Positions 26,901-34,751 of a stretch of 36,828 nucleotides of DNA are shown here, piece by piece (positions within the stretch are counted from its first letter, which is position 1; every line of letters begins with the position of its first letter). The stretch comes from Deltaproteobacteria bacterium (GTDB lineage: Bacteria; Desulfobacterota; Desulfovibrionia; Desulfovibrionales; Desulfomicrobiaceae), in NCBI GenBank assembly GCA_009929795.1, contig RZZR01000010.1:1-36828 (forward strand). The letters are read 5' to 3'. A program made the position numbers and the translations under genes. The notes below the pieces were generated by a model that was not told the origin of the DNA, searched no databases, and was given only the letters and a program-made list of their open reading frames with translations.

Positions 26901-27216
26901 TCAGGGGCGGTCAAAACGGGTCCTGGCAGGGCTTCTGCAAATGTGGCGAACGGGTATGGCCAGACCATTGCCTTTTTTTCCGGATGTCTCAAACAATTAC
27001 GCTCGAAATGAACTTGAAGTTGGTCCAGAAAAGGCCTTGGCCAAGGCTGAAGAACAATGGCATCCACAGAGAAATGGGACCGGTTTTGAGCGAGAATCCA
27101 TCCGATATCTCTCCGAGTTCGCTTTCGGCAGCAAATCCCCACTCCAATATAAAGAATTTTCCCATTGGGCCCGGCGAGTCTTTCGGCCGATGTTCATGCT
27201 GGGAGAAAAGCGGTGA
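23908..27216 (+). CDS. recC: Exodeoxyribonuclease V gamma subunit
   Basis: The 1102-residue protein matches RecC, the subunit that splits the duplex and reads Chi in RecBCD (E. coli RecC is about 1120). The N-terminal part has ASNRLDILADRLAE, VVQSRGMQRYLSM and GICANMTFPFP. The inactive helicase-like body shows IQIHSCHSPRREVEVLLD, PDDILVMAPDIQAYA and CSFLPMRSIPFRMICLLGM. The C-terminal inactive nuclease-like part has LEDLKFFLKNPIRALC. The stop overlaps the recB start as GTGA, as expected for a coupled complex. The ribosome site directly before the ATG is weak; the gene may be coupled to the CMD-like gene upstream. Confidence 0.95.
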   Translation: MAQARVPRFDPGLTVIASNRLDILADRLAERLKIPLSDPLKPEIVVVQSRGMQRYLSMHLARKQGICANMTFPFPVGLTHDLFRKIVPEVQVDYVYAQDIMAWRILGCLERLVDQDRFEAVRGYLQGASIFKRFQLAEELALLLDQYLIFRPDLILKWEAGKDDDDSTGWQAPLWRAVSEFDRDVHRAALKVGFHARLDDGGSERLLPERISVFGVPVLPPYYIEIFGHASQFIPVDVYMLSPCREYWGDIRSTKEKAKLWKLEAATEPDGLTGVGESGGNGLLASLGRLGRDFLANLYNTEFVSSQEDLFEGSTDNTLLARIQNDFLDLKEPGHGRPEPIDPDDSSIQIHSCHSPRREVEVLLDVLVDALERNSTLQPDDILVMAPDIQAYASHISAVFDQANPDLRIPFGLADGNLAGERRYVRAFLAVLELARNRAEAPAVLDLMAMDPVMAKFGLSGRELDLIRHWVRRCGIRSAVDSSHRHKQGLPEYPEYTWRSGLERLLLGYAMRQEKILDFSENLWALDGMEGECGPALDGLIAFVKILFPLLDTLSDSRSVEDWGTLLHELLDDLLAENDEEDTVSAAMAREAVEIMVHSARRAGSEARNLDLPTIIHILKNHLRDMEGTGGFMTGGVTFCSFLPMRSIPFRMICLLGMNEMDFPRRDRRPDFDLMVRHPRAGDRSLRTDDRYLFLEALISARQRLHISYIGQSIADNAVLPPSTVVSELLDYIDANSEYLDAPGEKPRSRLVVRHRLQPFHRAYFDSSGPLFSFCPDNLMAAKALGRMEPVKSAFESPLPPVERSEIDLEDLKFFLKNPIRALCRTRLGILMPSDEARLDDQEPFDGVDALTRFNLRRAILEDLVHGQGNLHEVYVRARAENILPPEVLGSRFFEHLVGETRCLADRVRDDLMGRKATSSVHDSLILGGMTLHIHLSGVGPEGLYRYVPSETAGKGKRRLDLWLDHLALCAHVPEDIKPRPYSSLRSDDELIVFEPLAQGRSKRVLAGLLQMWRTGMARPLPFFPDVSNNYARNELEVGPEKALAKAEEQWHPQRNGTGFERESIRYLSEFAFGSKSPLQYKEFSHWARRVFRPMFMLGEKR

Positions 27217-30200
27217 CCTCGATCCTTGACCTTCACAACGACCCGCTCATCCCTGGGGTTCATCTCGTGGAGGCCAGCGCGGGAACCGGCAAGACCTACG
27301 CCTTGGCCGGCCTGTATCTTCGTCTGGTCGTGGAGCGGGAGGAGGACATCCGAAGCATTCTAGTGGTAACCTTTACCGAGGCGGCCACGGCCGAACTCAA
27401 GGATCGCATCCGGAGCAGACTCCGGGACGCATTGACCGCGTTGGAAACAGGACAAGGCGGATCTGATCCCCTGATCGCAACGCTGCTCACCAGGATCGAT
27501 ATCGGAAAACGGCCCAGAGTTACGGCCCATGTCCGGGCCGCCATTCATTCCTTCGACGAAGCGGCCATATTCACCATCCATGGATTTTGTCAGCGTCTGT
27601 TGCGGGAGCACGCCTTTGAGACCGGATCCATGTTTCACCTGGAGGTCATAACCAAGCAGGATGACCTGATCGCCCGTCTGGCCCGGGATTTCTGGATCAA
27701 GGCGGTTTTTGACGGCCGGTCCCACGAGCTTCTGGGTAGTAGCGGTGCAAATCGGTTTACATTTCAGACTCTGATCGATTTGGGAAGACTGGTTCTGTGT
27801 TTTCCCGTGTTCGATATTTTGCCCCCGGACCCGGGGCCGCAGAGCCTGGCCAAGCCTCTGTCTGAGCTCGTTGCCGCCGAAAATGCCGCCCTTTGTTGCT
27901 GGAGGGCCCAGGAATGCCTGATTCGGACCCATATCTTGGCCAAAAGCCAGGACCTGCATCAGAACGTATACAAGCCGTCACAGATAAACGCATTGCTTGA
28001 ACAGCTGGCGTCAGGGGCCTACAAAGTGCCGTCCTTGGTGGTTGAAAAACTCCGTCGATCGAAACTCGAAGAAAAAACCAAGAAAAATTGCACACCTCCC
28101 AGCCACCGGTTCTTCGACCTTCTCGAGGATGTTCACCGCGTCCGAAAGGCATGGGACGAGGTCCGGAAAAAACAGATCCTTCACCTCAAACATGACTTTC
28201 TGGGCTGGTTTCGCCGGACCTTGTCCGTTCGCAAGGAAGAACTGGGTATCATCTCCTTCGACGACATGATCCTCAAGGTCTACGAATCCGTGGCCGACGA
28301 CCGTCTGGCCCGGGTCGTTGGCCGACGTTACAACACGGCCCTCATTGACGAGTTCCAGGACACGGACTCAATGCAGTGGGCCATTTTTCACCATCTTTTT
28401 CGCGGGCCGAACCAACGACTGTTTCTAATCGGAGATCCCAAGCAGTCCATCTATGGATTCCGGGGGGCCGACATCTTTGCGTACCTCCAGGCCGCTGCCG
28501 ATTCCAACCGCCATTCGACACTTAAAACCAACTGGCGTTCGGCTCCGGCCTTGGTCGAGGCTGTGAACACGGTGTTCTCCCGGAACGAATCTCCCTTCCT
28601 TGTGGACAAGATCGACTTTATGCCCGTTGAAGCTTGTCCCGACAAGCCTGCGCTGCATCTCGATGGCAAGGAGGTTCCGGCCTTGGTCTGCTGGGAGATC
28701 GGAGACCCCAGTCTGAAGAACAAACCTCCTCGGACCAGGGCCGTGCGTGAAGCAGTGATCGGTGAAATTATCCGTCTGTTGGGCCTAGAGGCCAATGACC
28801 GGTTTACCGTGGGTTCGGGTCCCGATTCTACAAGAATCAAACCCAAGGACATCGCCGTGCTCGTTTCCAAAAACGAGGAGGCCCAAACCCTGCAGAACAT
28901 GCTTTCCGCTGTCGGAATCCCGGCCGTGACCTCTGGAAACGCTTCGGTCATGGCATCAGCCGAGGCGAGAGAAATGCTCATCTTGCTCTCCGGCATTCTG
29001 GACTGCCATCGTACCGGTCCGGCTTTGGCTGTTTTGGCCACGCCGTTTTTCGGGTTCTCGGCCAATGAAATTCTCCGCTGTCGGGAAGAGGACAATGCCG
29101 GGCAGATGGAGCTCGACGGATACAGAAGCCTTTGGCTCCGATCAGGGCTTTCGGCCATGCTCTCCGCCGTGTTTCGAAACCGTTTGGTACTTAGTCGCCT
29201 GGTGACCCGCCAGGATGGAGAGCGCAAACTGACCAACGTATTGCATCTGGCCGAGGCCCTGCAGAACGCATCCCGGACACTGGGACTTGGACCCCAGGCC
29301 TTGGTGGGCTGGCTGAAGGACATGATCGAGATTCAAGGGGGAGGGGAGGAGCACGAATTGCGTCTGGAGAGCGATGACGAAGCCTTGCGGATCATGACCG
29401 TGCACAAAAGCAAGGGTCTGGAATTTCCGGTGGTTTTCTGCCCGGGTCTCCATGACTGGACGTATCGCCCGAGGGATGAGGGATTCGTCCATCTTCCCAC
29501 CAGAAAGGCCCAGAGGAAACGATTTCTCCATCTGGCCCTGAAAGCTGAAGAAGAACAGACTGCCAAAGACGAGAGTCTGGCCGAGGCCCTGCGATTGGCC
29601 TATGTGGCCCTGACCAGGGCCCGACAAAGGACCTATTTCTGCCGCCTGGGATTCGGGATGAAGGCAAATGGATCACCGGTGGAGCATTTGCTCGGCACAG
29701 AGGGTGCCGATTTTGGGAGGGGAAAGCCCTGTATCCGGGTCGAGCCTCTGCCCCGACATCATTTCTATGTTTCAGGAACGTCCAAGCTTCAAACCGGGTC
29801 GACCCCGCTTCGGATTCGTTCGCTCAGCAGACGAAGCTGGTCTTCAAACCGGCTGGCCAGCTTCTCTGGTTTGACCCGAAACGCCATGTCAGACTCGAGG
29901 GATTACGATTTCGACAATCGGACTCTTGGTGCACCCGTTCCCAAGTCCCCGGAGAGAACCATCTTCTCCTTTCCCGGTGGAGTCAGAACCGGCATTTTCC
30001 TCCATCGTCTCCTAGAAAAAGTTTCCCTGACCCAGGGTCCGGACGAGTGGGGCCCGATCATTGAGGAAGGCTTGGCCCGGCAGGGCCTCTCGGCCGAATG
30101 GCAGGACGTCGTCCTCGATATGATCCGGGCCGTGGCTTCCACGGATCTGGGGCAGGGATTCAGCCTGTCGGAGGTTGATGAATTTCGACCGGAACTCGAG

Positions 30201-30680
30201 TTTTTTCTTCCACTTGGAGACGTGGAACCGAATTCCCTGCGGAAGGCCTACGAAAAGTATCCTCGCTTTTCGTCGCGGATCAACAGTCTCGATTTTTCTC
30301 GTGTGCGCGGCCTGCTGACGGGATTTGCCGATCTGGTTTTTCGCCACGATGGTCTGTGGTACATCGTGGACTGGAAATCTAACCACCTTGGTCCAAATCC
30401 CGAGGAGTATCTCCAGCCAGGGCTTGAGGCCTCCATCCTTCACAGCTACTATTTTCTCCAGTACCATCTCTACACTCTGGCTGTGCATCGTCTGGCCAAA
30501 ACCCGGAGCCCCCAAGGCGCCTATTCCTATAATGAAAACTTTGGCGGGGTGTTTTATGTCTATTTACGAGGGTTAGCCGGACAACCGGACGGACGGCACG
30601 GTATTTATTTCGATCGCCCGAAGCGGGAGTTCATGGCCGACCTTGAACAGATTCTGTGTCCGGGAAGATCCACTTTTTGA
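27213..30680 (+). CDS. recB: Exodeoxyribonuclease V beta subunit (helicase-nuclease)
   Basis: The 1155-residue protein is RecB, a 3'-5' SF1 helicase with a C-terminal nuclease, used for repair of double-strand breaks. Walker A is ASAGTGKT at 21-28. Motif Ia is VVTFTEAATAELKDRI, Walker B FALIDEFQDTD-like (ALIDEFQDTDSMQW), followed by LIGDPKQSIYGFRGAD, and later TVHKSKGLEFPVVF. The nuclease motif is GFADLVFRHDG then IVDWKSN, with Asp1040, Asp1053 and Lys1055, followed by QYHLYTLAVHR. The GTG at 27213 is the preferred start: it overlaps the recC stop and GGGAGA lies 6 nt before it. No recD is seen next to it. Confidence 0.96.
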   Translation: MTSILDLHNDPLIPGVHLVEASAGTGKTYALAGLYLRLVVEREEDIRSILVVTFTEAATAELKDRIRSRLRDALTALETGQGGSDPLIATLLTRIDIGKRPRVTAHVRAAIHSFDEAAIFTIHGFCQRLLREHAFETGSMFHLEVITKQDDLIARLARDFWIKAVFDGRSHELLGSSGANRFTFQTLIDLGRLVLCFPVFDILPPDPGPQSLAKPLSELVAAENAALCCWRAQECLIRTHILAKSQDLHQNVYKPSQINALLEQLASGAYKVPSLVVEKLRRSKLEEKTKKNCTPPSHRFFDLLEDVHRVRKAWDEVRKKQILHLKHDFLGWFRRTLSVRKEELGIISFDDMILKVYESVADDRLARVVGRRYNTALIDEFQDTDSMQWAIFHHLFRGPNQRLFLIGDPKQSIYGFRGADIFAYLQAAADSNRHSTLKTNWRSAPALVEAVNTVFSRNESPFLVDKIDFMPVEACPDKPALHLDGKEVPALVCWEIGDPSLKNKPPRTRAVREAVIGEIIRLLGLEANDRFTVGSGPDSTRIKPKDIAVLVSKNEEAQTLQNMLSAVGIPAVTSGNASVMASAEAREMLILLSGILDCHRTGPALAVLATPFFGFSANEILRCREEDNAGQMELDGYRSLWLRSGLSAMLSAVFRNRLVLSRLVTRQDGERKLTNVLHLAEALQNASRTLGLGPQALVGWLKDMIEIQGGGEEHELRLESDDEALRIMTVHKSKGLEFPVVFCPGLHDWTYRPRDEGFVHLPTRKAQRKRFLHLALKAEEEQTAKDESLAEALRLAYVALTRARQRTYFCRLGFGMKANGSPVEHLLGTEGADFGRGKPCIRVEPLPRHHFYVSGTSKLQTGSTPLRIRSLSRRSWSSNRLASFSGLTRNAMSDSRDYDFDNRTLGAPVPKSPERTIFSFPGGVRTGIFLHRLLEKVSLTQGPDEWGPIIEEGLARQGLSAEWQDVVLDMIRAVASTDLGQGFSLSEVDEFRPELEFFLPLGDVEPNSLRKAYEKYPRFSSRINSLDFSRVRGLLTGFADLVFRHDGLWYIVDWKSNHLGPNPEEYLQPGLEASILHSYYFLQYHLYTLAVHRLAKTRSPQGAYSYNENFGGVFYVYLRGLAGQPDGRHGIYFDRPKREFMADLEQILCPGRSTF

Positions 30681-30701
30681 TCTTGAACTCGGGGAATTTT
30701 C

Positions 30702-32066
30702 ATGAACTTCATCGATACGTCCGTTTTTGAACTCTTTAAGACGGGACCCGGCCCGTCGAGTTCCCACACCATCGGACCCATGAGCGCAGCCGCGGATTTT
30801 CTTTCCTGTCTGCGGGTCCTCGACAAGGACATTCTTGATGCTGCAAGGACCGTCGAGATCGATCTCTATGGAAGTCTCAGCGCCACAGGCAAGGGCCACG
30901 GCACTGATCGCGCCGTCCTGGCCGGCTTGCTTGACCAGGAGCCCCAGAGCTGTTCGGCCGTTTTTTTGGAATCCATGAATCGGGATCAAGGGGTAGAGTT
31001 CCGGATCGAGGTGCCTGGGCACAAACTGAGGACTGGATGGAACCATGTTCATTTCCAAGGCATGAACACGGCCTTCCCTTTCAGTAACACCCTGGTCTTT
31101 CGACTGACCGGTCCGGAAGGAGATCTTTGGGAGAAGGAGTATTATTCCGTGGGAGGGGGGTTCGTGCAATGGAAGGGGTGGATGCCACCGGAAAAGAATC
31201 CGCCGGCCCATCCTTACTCCACCATGACCGAACTTCGAAACATCGTTCGCCGAAAACGAATCGATCTGCACACGGCCATTCTGGAGAACGAGAAAGCCAT
31301 CACCGGGCGGACCGAAGTGGAAATTCGAGATGGATTGGATGCCGTCGTCGACTCCATGGAGGAGTCGGTTCAAAACGGTCTTGCATCCGGAGGAGTGCTG
31401 CCCGGGCCGATCGGCCTGCACCGCAAGGCTCGGGTCCTTCATCGGCGGGCCCTGAAGCTCCAAGATACACCTGAGGGCTTTCTGGTTGCCCTGAGCGCAT
31501 ACGCCTTCGCCACGGCCGAGGAGAACGCCGCCGGACACAGAATCGTGACCGCGCCCACGGCCGGGTCATGCGGGGTCATGCCCGCTTTGGTCCATATGCT
31601 CGTTCACCACGACCGGATTTCCCGCCGGGAACTTCAGCGTGGACTGCTGGCGGCTGCGGCCGTGGGTTTCGTCGCCAAGCACAACGCTAGCATTTCCGGA
31701 GCCGAAGTGGGATGCCAGGGAGAAATCGGGGTCGCCGCCGCCATGGCCGCCGCCATGGTCGCCCACGCCCGGGGGCACAGGATCAGAATCGTGGAAAATG
31801 CGGCCGAAATCGCCCTAGAGCATCACCTCGGTCTGACCTGTGATCCGGTCTTCGGCCAAGTCCAGATTCCGTGCATCGAGCGGAACGCCATGGGCGCCCT
31901 CAAGGCCTACACGGCCTACCTCATCGCCTCGGCCGAGGTTTCGAAGCATCACAAGGTCGACCTCGACCAGACCATCCGGGCTATGGCTGAAACGGGCCGC
32001 GACATGTCGGCCAAGTACAAGGAGACCTCAACGGGAGGGCTGGCCCTGAGCGTTGTCCAGTGTTGA
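30702..32066 (+). CDS. sdaA: L-serine dehydratase, iron-sulfur type, single chain
   Basis: The 454-residue enzyme deaminates L-serine to pyruvate and ammonia with a 4Fe-4S cluster. The N-terminal domain starts with the family run FKTGPGPSSSHTIGPM. The catalytic domain has TAPTAGSCGVMPA, EVGCQGEIGVAAAMAAA and GLTCDPVFGQVQIPCIERN. Cys338, Cys380 and Cys391 correspond to cluster ligands, and the protein ends exactly in a cysteine (Cys454). That matches the tail-in-mouth arrangement known for the Legionella enzyme, in which the C-terminal Cys caps the cluster. The single-chain form is the E. coli-like one. It follows recB by 21 nt and may be co-transcribed. GGGGA lies 7 nt before the ATG. Confidence 0.96.
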   Translation: MNFIDTSVFELFKTGPGPSSSHTIGPMSAAADFLSCLRVLDKDILDAARTVEIDLYGSLSATGKGHGTDRAVLAGLLDQEPQSCSAVFLESMNRDQGVEFRIEVPGHKLRTGWNHVHFQGMNTAFPFSNTLVFRLTGPEGDLWEKEYYSVGGGFVQWKGWMPPEKNPPAHPYSTMTELRNIVRRKRIDLHTAILENEKAITGRTEVEIRDGLDAVVDSMEESVQNGLASGGVLPGPIGLHRKARVLHRRALKLQDTPEGFLVALSAYAFATAEENAAGHRIVTAPTAGSCGVMPALVHMLVHHDRISRRELQRGLLAAAAVGFVAKHNASISGAEVGCQGEIGVAAAMAAAMVAHARGHRIRIVENAAEIALEHHLGLTCDPVFGQVQIPCIERNAMGALKAYTAYLIASAEVSKHHKVDLDQTIRAMAETGRDMSAKYKETSTGGLALSVVQC

Positions 32067-32081
32067 CGAAGAACGTGATTT

Positions 32082-32714
32082 TCAGGATTCGACCGCTGTG
32101 GCCAGAATGTCCATGAGCCGGGCGCAACCACGTCCATTTTTGGCCGAAACGGCCAGGGGAGGAGCATCCAGGCCGCAAAGCTGTTGCCATTGCCTGGAGA
32201 TTTCGGCCAGATGCCGTTGCTTGCATTTGTCGGCCTTGGTCAAGACCGGGATATAGTGAATCCCAATATCCAAAACATAGCCCCTGAGCTCCAAGTCCAA
32301 GGTCTGGGGAGGAAGCCGGGAGTCGATGAGGGCCACCACGGCTTTGAGCAGCGCATTGCTCTTCATGTATCGATCCACCAGACGGGCCCACTGGGCCCGT
32401 TCCTCCTTGGAACAGCGGGCGTAGCCATATCCTGGAAGATCGACCAAGCAAAAACGGTCGGTATGAACCAGAAAAAAATTGACGCTTCTTGTCTTGCCGG
32501 GGGTTGAACTCGTTTTGGCTAGACCCTTGGAACCGCCCAACCGGTTCAGCAGAGAGGACTTGCCCACGTTGGACCGTCCGGCAAGGGCAATCTGGGGCAG
32601 GGGAGGGGGCACAAGCTGTTCGGCAGTATAGGCCGTCAGGATCAGCTCAAAACGATGGATGGTGAGGGGAGCAGGGGCGTCCCTTTCTTGACTTTTATGG
32701 ATGATATCGGGCAT
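32082..32714 (-). CDS. engB: Ribosome-biogenesis GTPase EngB/YsxC
   Basis: The 210-residue GTPase belongs to the YihA/EngB group, needed for large ribosomal subunit assembly. G1 is GRSNVGKS at 46-53, the switch region has TPGKTRSVNFF, G3 is DLPG at 92-95 followed by YGYA, and G4 is TKAD at 159-162; the SAKNGRG segment near 193 is G5. It lies on the minus strand, convergent with sdaA (15 nt between the stops) and divergent from the lipoprotein gene. No clear ribosome site precedes the ATG. Confidence 0.95.
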   Translation of the reverse strand: MPDIIHKSQERDAPAPLTIHRFELILTAYTAEQLVPPPLPQIALAGRSNVGKSSLLNRLGGSKGLAKTSSTPGKTRSVNFFLVHTDRFCLVDLPGYGYARCSKEERAQWARLVDRYMKSNALLKAVVALIDSRLPPQTLDLELRGYVLDIGIHYIPVLTKADKCKQRHLAEISRQWQQLCGLDAPPLAVSAKNGRGCARLMDILATAVES

Positions 32715-32773
32715 TGCTTTGTCGTTTCGCTCGTAGGTCTTGGAGAATTAAATCCAAAAAAAGGGAGTTCCGA

Positions 32774-33598
32774 ATGAAAGGTTTACTCAGTGTCATGATC
32801 ATGCTGGCGATTCTGCCGGCCTGTCTGGGAGACAAGAATCCGGAAACTCTCTATGCAGCTTCCGCCAAGCCTTTGGTCATTGTCAAGGAGACTCTGGTTG
32901 ACGTCAAACTGACCGATGCCGAGGTCCGTCTGGCAGGCGGTGATTTCTCCAAGGCCATGTGGGAAAAGGCCACCTTCCAGGGAATGAAAGCCATCATGAA
33001 CAAGTTCATGTACCTGGAACCCATTGTCGCCCCAATTCGCACGACCTATCCGGAACCGGACGAAATGTCGTTTTTCGAACGACGGGGGAAGGTGGTCAAA
33101 GTTGAGAATCCGGTCACCGGAGACTACGAACAGAGTTTCAGGCTTACGGCCACCTTCACACCTGAGTGGAAAGTTTCGGGACAGGTCACCCGTCTGGAGA
33201 ATGACCGTTATGCCCTGTCCATGCTCGACCGTATGAGCGTCACCCTGTTCGATTATTTTCCTCGCGAACTCCCGGCCTTTTTTCTTTTAGCCCAACGGAC
33301 TCCCGAGGGTGACGGCCGCTTGATGCGCGTCGTCGGTTCCGGTCGGATCCTGCAAAGTTTGGGCACCACTGTTGTCGTGGACGTTGAAGGCAGTTCGGTA
33401 CAGGGGACCCTGGCCCAAGCCGAACTGACCGAGACTAATCAGGAAATCTACAAAGGAGACATCATTTTTCTAATTCCGGTCATTGCCGAGGCCCTGCTGC
33501 CTGCTGAGATCGCCGAAACTGGGGACTCCGGTTTGCCCGAGGTCGTGGTAGAGCCCAAGACCATCGTCGAAGTGGTCGAGCCCGAGATTTCCAAGTGA
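32774..33598 (+). CDS. Hypothetical lipoprotein
   Basis: The 274-residue product has a short lipoprotein signal peptide with lipobox LPAC near residue 17 and begins at ATG 32774, preceded by GGGAG at 7 nt. The frame is open to 32714 but that extension is not signal-like. The central part is predicted beta-rich; near the C-terminus a stretch with GSGRILQSLGTTVVVDVEG and YKGDIIFLIPV looks like a small beta-barrel of the kind found next to LysM domains in envelope proteins. I cannot name a family. The tail is acidic and valine-rich. Its stop overlaps the aroQ start as GTGA, so it is coupled to aroQ-efp. Confidence 0.75.
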   Translation: MKGLLSVMIMLAILPACLGDKNPETLYAASAKPLVIVKETLVDVKLTDAEVRLAGGDFSKAMWEKATFQGMKAIMNKFMYLEPIVAPIRTTYPEPDEMSFFERRGKVVKVENPVTGDYEQSFRLTATFTPEWKVSGQVTRLENDRYALSMLDRMSVTLFDYFPRELPAFFLLAQRTPEGDGRLMRVVGSGRILQSLGTTVVVDVEGSSVQGTLAQAELTETNQEIYKGDIIFLIPVIAEALLPAEIAETGDSGLPEVVVEPKTIVEVVEPEISK

Positions 33599-34083
33599 GT
33601 CGAACCTGGAATATTCTTGTAGCCAACGGCCCCAATCTCCGCCATGTCGGGATACGGGACCCTGGAACATATGGTGTTCAGTCCATGGACCGGCTGCCGG
33701 AAATCATCGCCGATCTCCTCGGAATACATGCCGAATCCGTGGGCCTCTTTTTTTTTCAATCCAATTCCGAAGGAGCGCTCATAGACCGTTTTGAATTGGC
33801 CCGGGAACAAAGGGTTGACGGGCTGGTTCTCAATGCCGGTGCTTTGACCCACACCAGTTTGGCTTTGGCTGACTGCCTGGCATGGATCAGCATCCCCTGC
33901 GTCGAGGTCCACATCAGCAATGTTTTAGCCAGGGAGAACCCTCTTCGCCAACAGAGCCTCATTGGCAGACATTGTCTGGGCGTGATGGCAGGGTTCGGGC
34001 TGAGGGGATACGGGTTAGCGGTTTTGGCTCTGGTCGAACATTTGCGGTCTGTTTCAAAAGACAATCAACCATCAGGAGCATGA
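33595..34083 (+). CDS. aroQ: 3-dehydroquinate dehydratase, type II
   Basis: The 162-residue enzyme removes water from 3-dehydroquinate in the shikimate pathway. Hallmarks are [13 protein letters not shown], the flexible lid with Arg21 and Tyr26 (the catalytic tyrosine), [20 protein letters not shown] and EVHISN with His106. Two positions differ from common members: NPGA is NAGA, and the usual RH before the serine (REEFRHxS) is RQ in RENPLRQQS. The start is GTG at 33595 overlapping the lipoprotein gene stop. efp begins 1 nt after its stop. The overall family call is secure. Confidence 0.92.
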   Translation: MSRTWNILVANGPNLRHVGIRDPGTYGVQSMDRLPEIIADLLGIHAESVGLFFFQSNSEGALIDRFELAREQRVDGLVLNAGALTHTSLALADCLAWISIPCVEVHISNVLARENPLRQQSLIGRHCLGVMAGFGLRGYGLAVLALVEHLRSVSKDNQPSGA

Positions 34084-34084
34084 C

Positions 34085-34642
34085 GTGATATCGACGACGG
34101 ATTTCAAGAAAGGCTTGAAAATCGAGATCGACGGCGAACCCTGCATGATCGTCGATTTTCAGCATTTCAAACCCGGGAAGGGCGGAGCCTTCATGAAGAC
34201 CAAATGGAAGAACCTCCTCACCGGGGCCGTGGTGGAGAGGAACTTTCGTTCCGGGGTCAAATTCAACCGGCCGGACATGGAGACCCGAACTCTTCAATAT
34301 CTCTACCACGATGGGACCGGGTACGTGTTTATGGATCTGACCACCTACGAGCAGTTGACGGTCGACGAGGATCTGCTTGACCAGCAGGGACCCTTTCTGA
34401 AAGAAAGCCAAGAGTACAAGGTTCTCATCTATCAGGGCCGTCCGTTGGATCTCGAGCTTCCCGTGGCCGAGATTCTCGAGGTCACCGAAACCGATCCGGG
34501 CATGAAGGGAGACACGGTTAGCAACACCACCAAACCGGCCATCCTGGAAACGGGTTTGGTGGTCAACGTTCCGCTGTTCATCAATATTGGGGACAGGCTC
34601 AAGATCGATACCCGATCCCGGGAGTATTTGGGCAGAGAGTGA
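34085..34642 (+). CDS. efp: Translation elongation factor P
   Basis: The 185-residue protein relieves ribosome stalling at polyproline stretches. Domain 1 contains [10 protein letters not shown], with Lys32 at the loop tip that is modified in many bacteria. Domains 2 and 3 follow with [20 protein letters not shown]-like and the C-terminal [28 protein letters not shown] signature. Length is typical. No lysine- or arginine-modifying enzyme (EpmA/B, EarP) is nearby. The start is GTG at 34085 with AGGAG 7 nt upstream inside aroQ. Confidence 0.97.
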   Translation: MISTTDFKKGLKIEIDGEPCMIVDFQHFKPGKGGAFMKTKWKNLLTGAVVERNFRSGVKFNRPDMETRTLQYLYHDGTGYVFMDLTTYEQLTVDEDLLDQQGPFLKESQEYKVLIYQGRPLDLELPVAEILEVTETDPGMKGDTVSNTTKPAILETGLVVNVPLFINIGDRLKIDTRSREYLGRE

Positions 34643-34669
34643 ATTTGACGACTCTTCGACCCCTGACTC

Positions 34670-34715
34670 GGAGAGGCCATGAAGACCGGGCGGTTTCATG
34701 GCCTCTTCCGATTTT
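34670..34715 (+). terminator. Strong hairpin between efp and ftsK
   Basis: A 12-bp perfect stem, AGAGGCCATGAA (34672-34683 region) pairing with TTCATGGCCTCT, is extended outward by a G-T and a G-C pair, with an 11-nt loop, and is followed by CCGATTTTC. The position just after the efp stop suits a rho-independent terminator, although the T run is only four long and ftsK begins 37 nt after it. Confidence 0.6.
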
Positions 34716-34751
34716 CGACAGATTCGATCCAGCCGATACCGGAGCCCGTTC

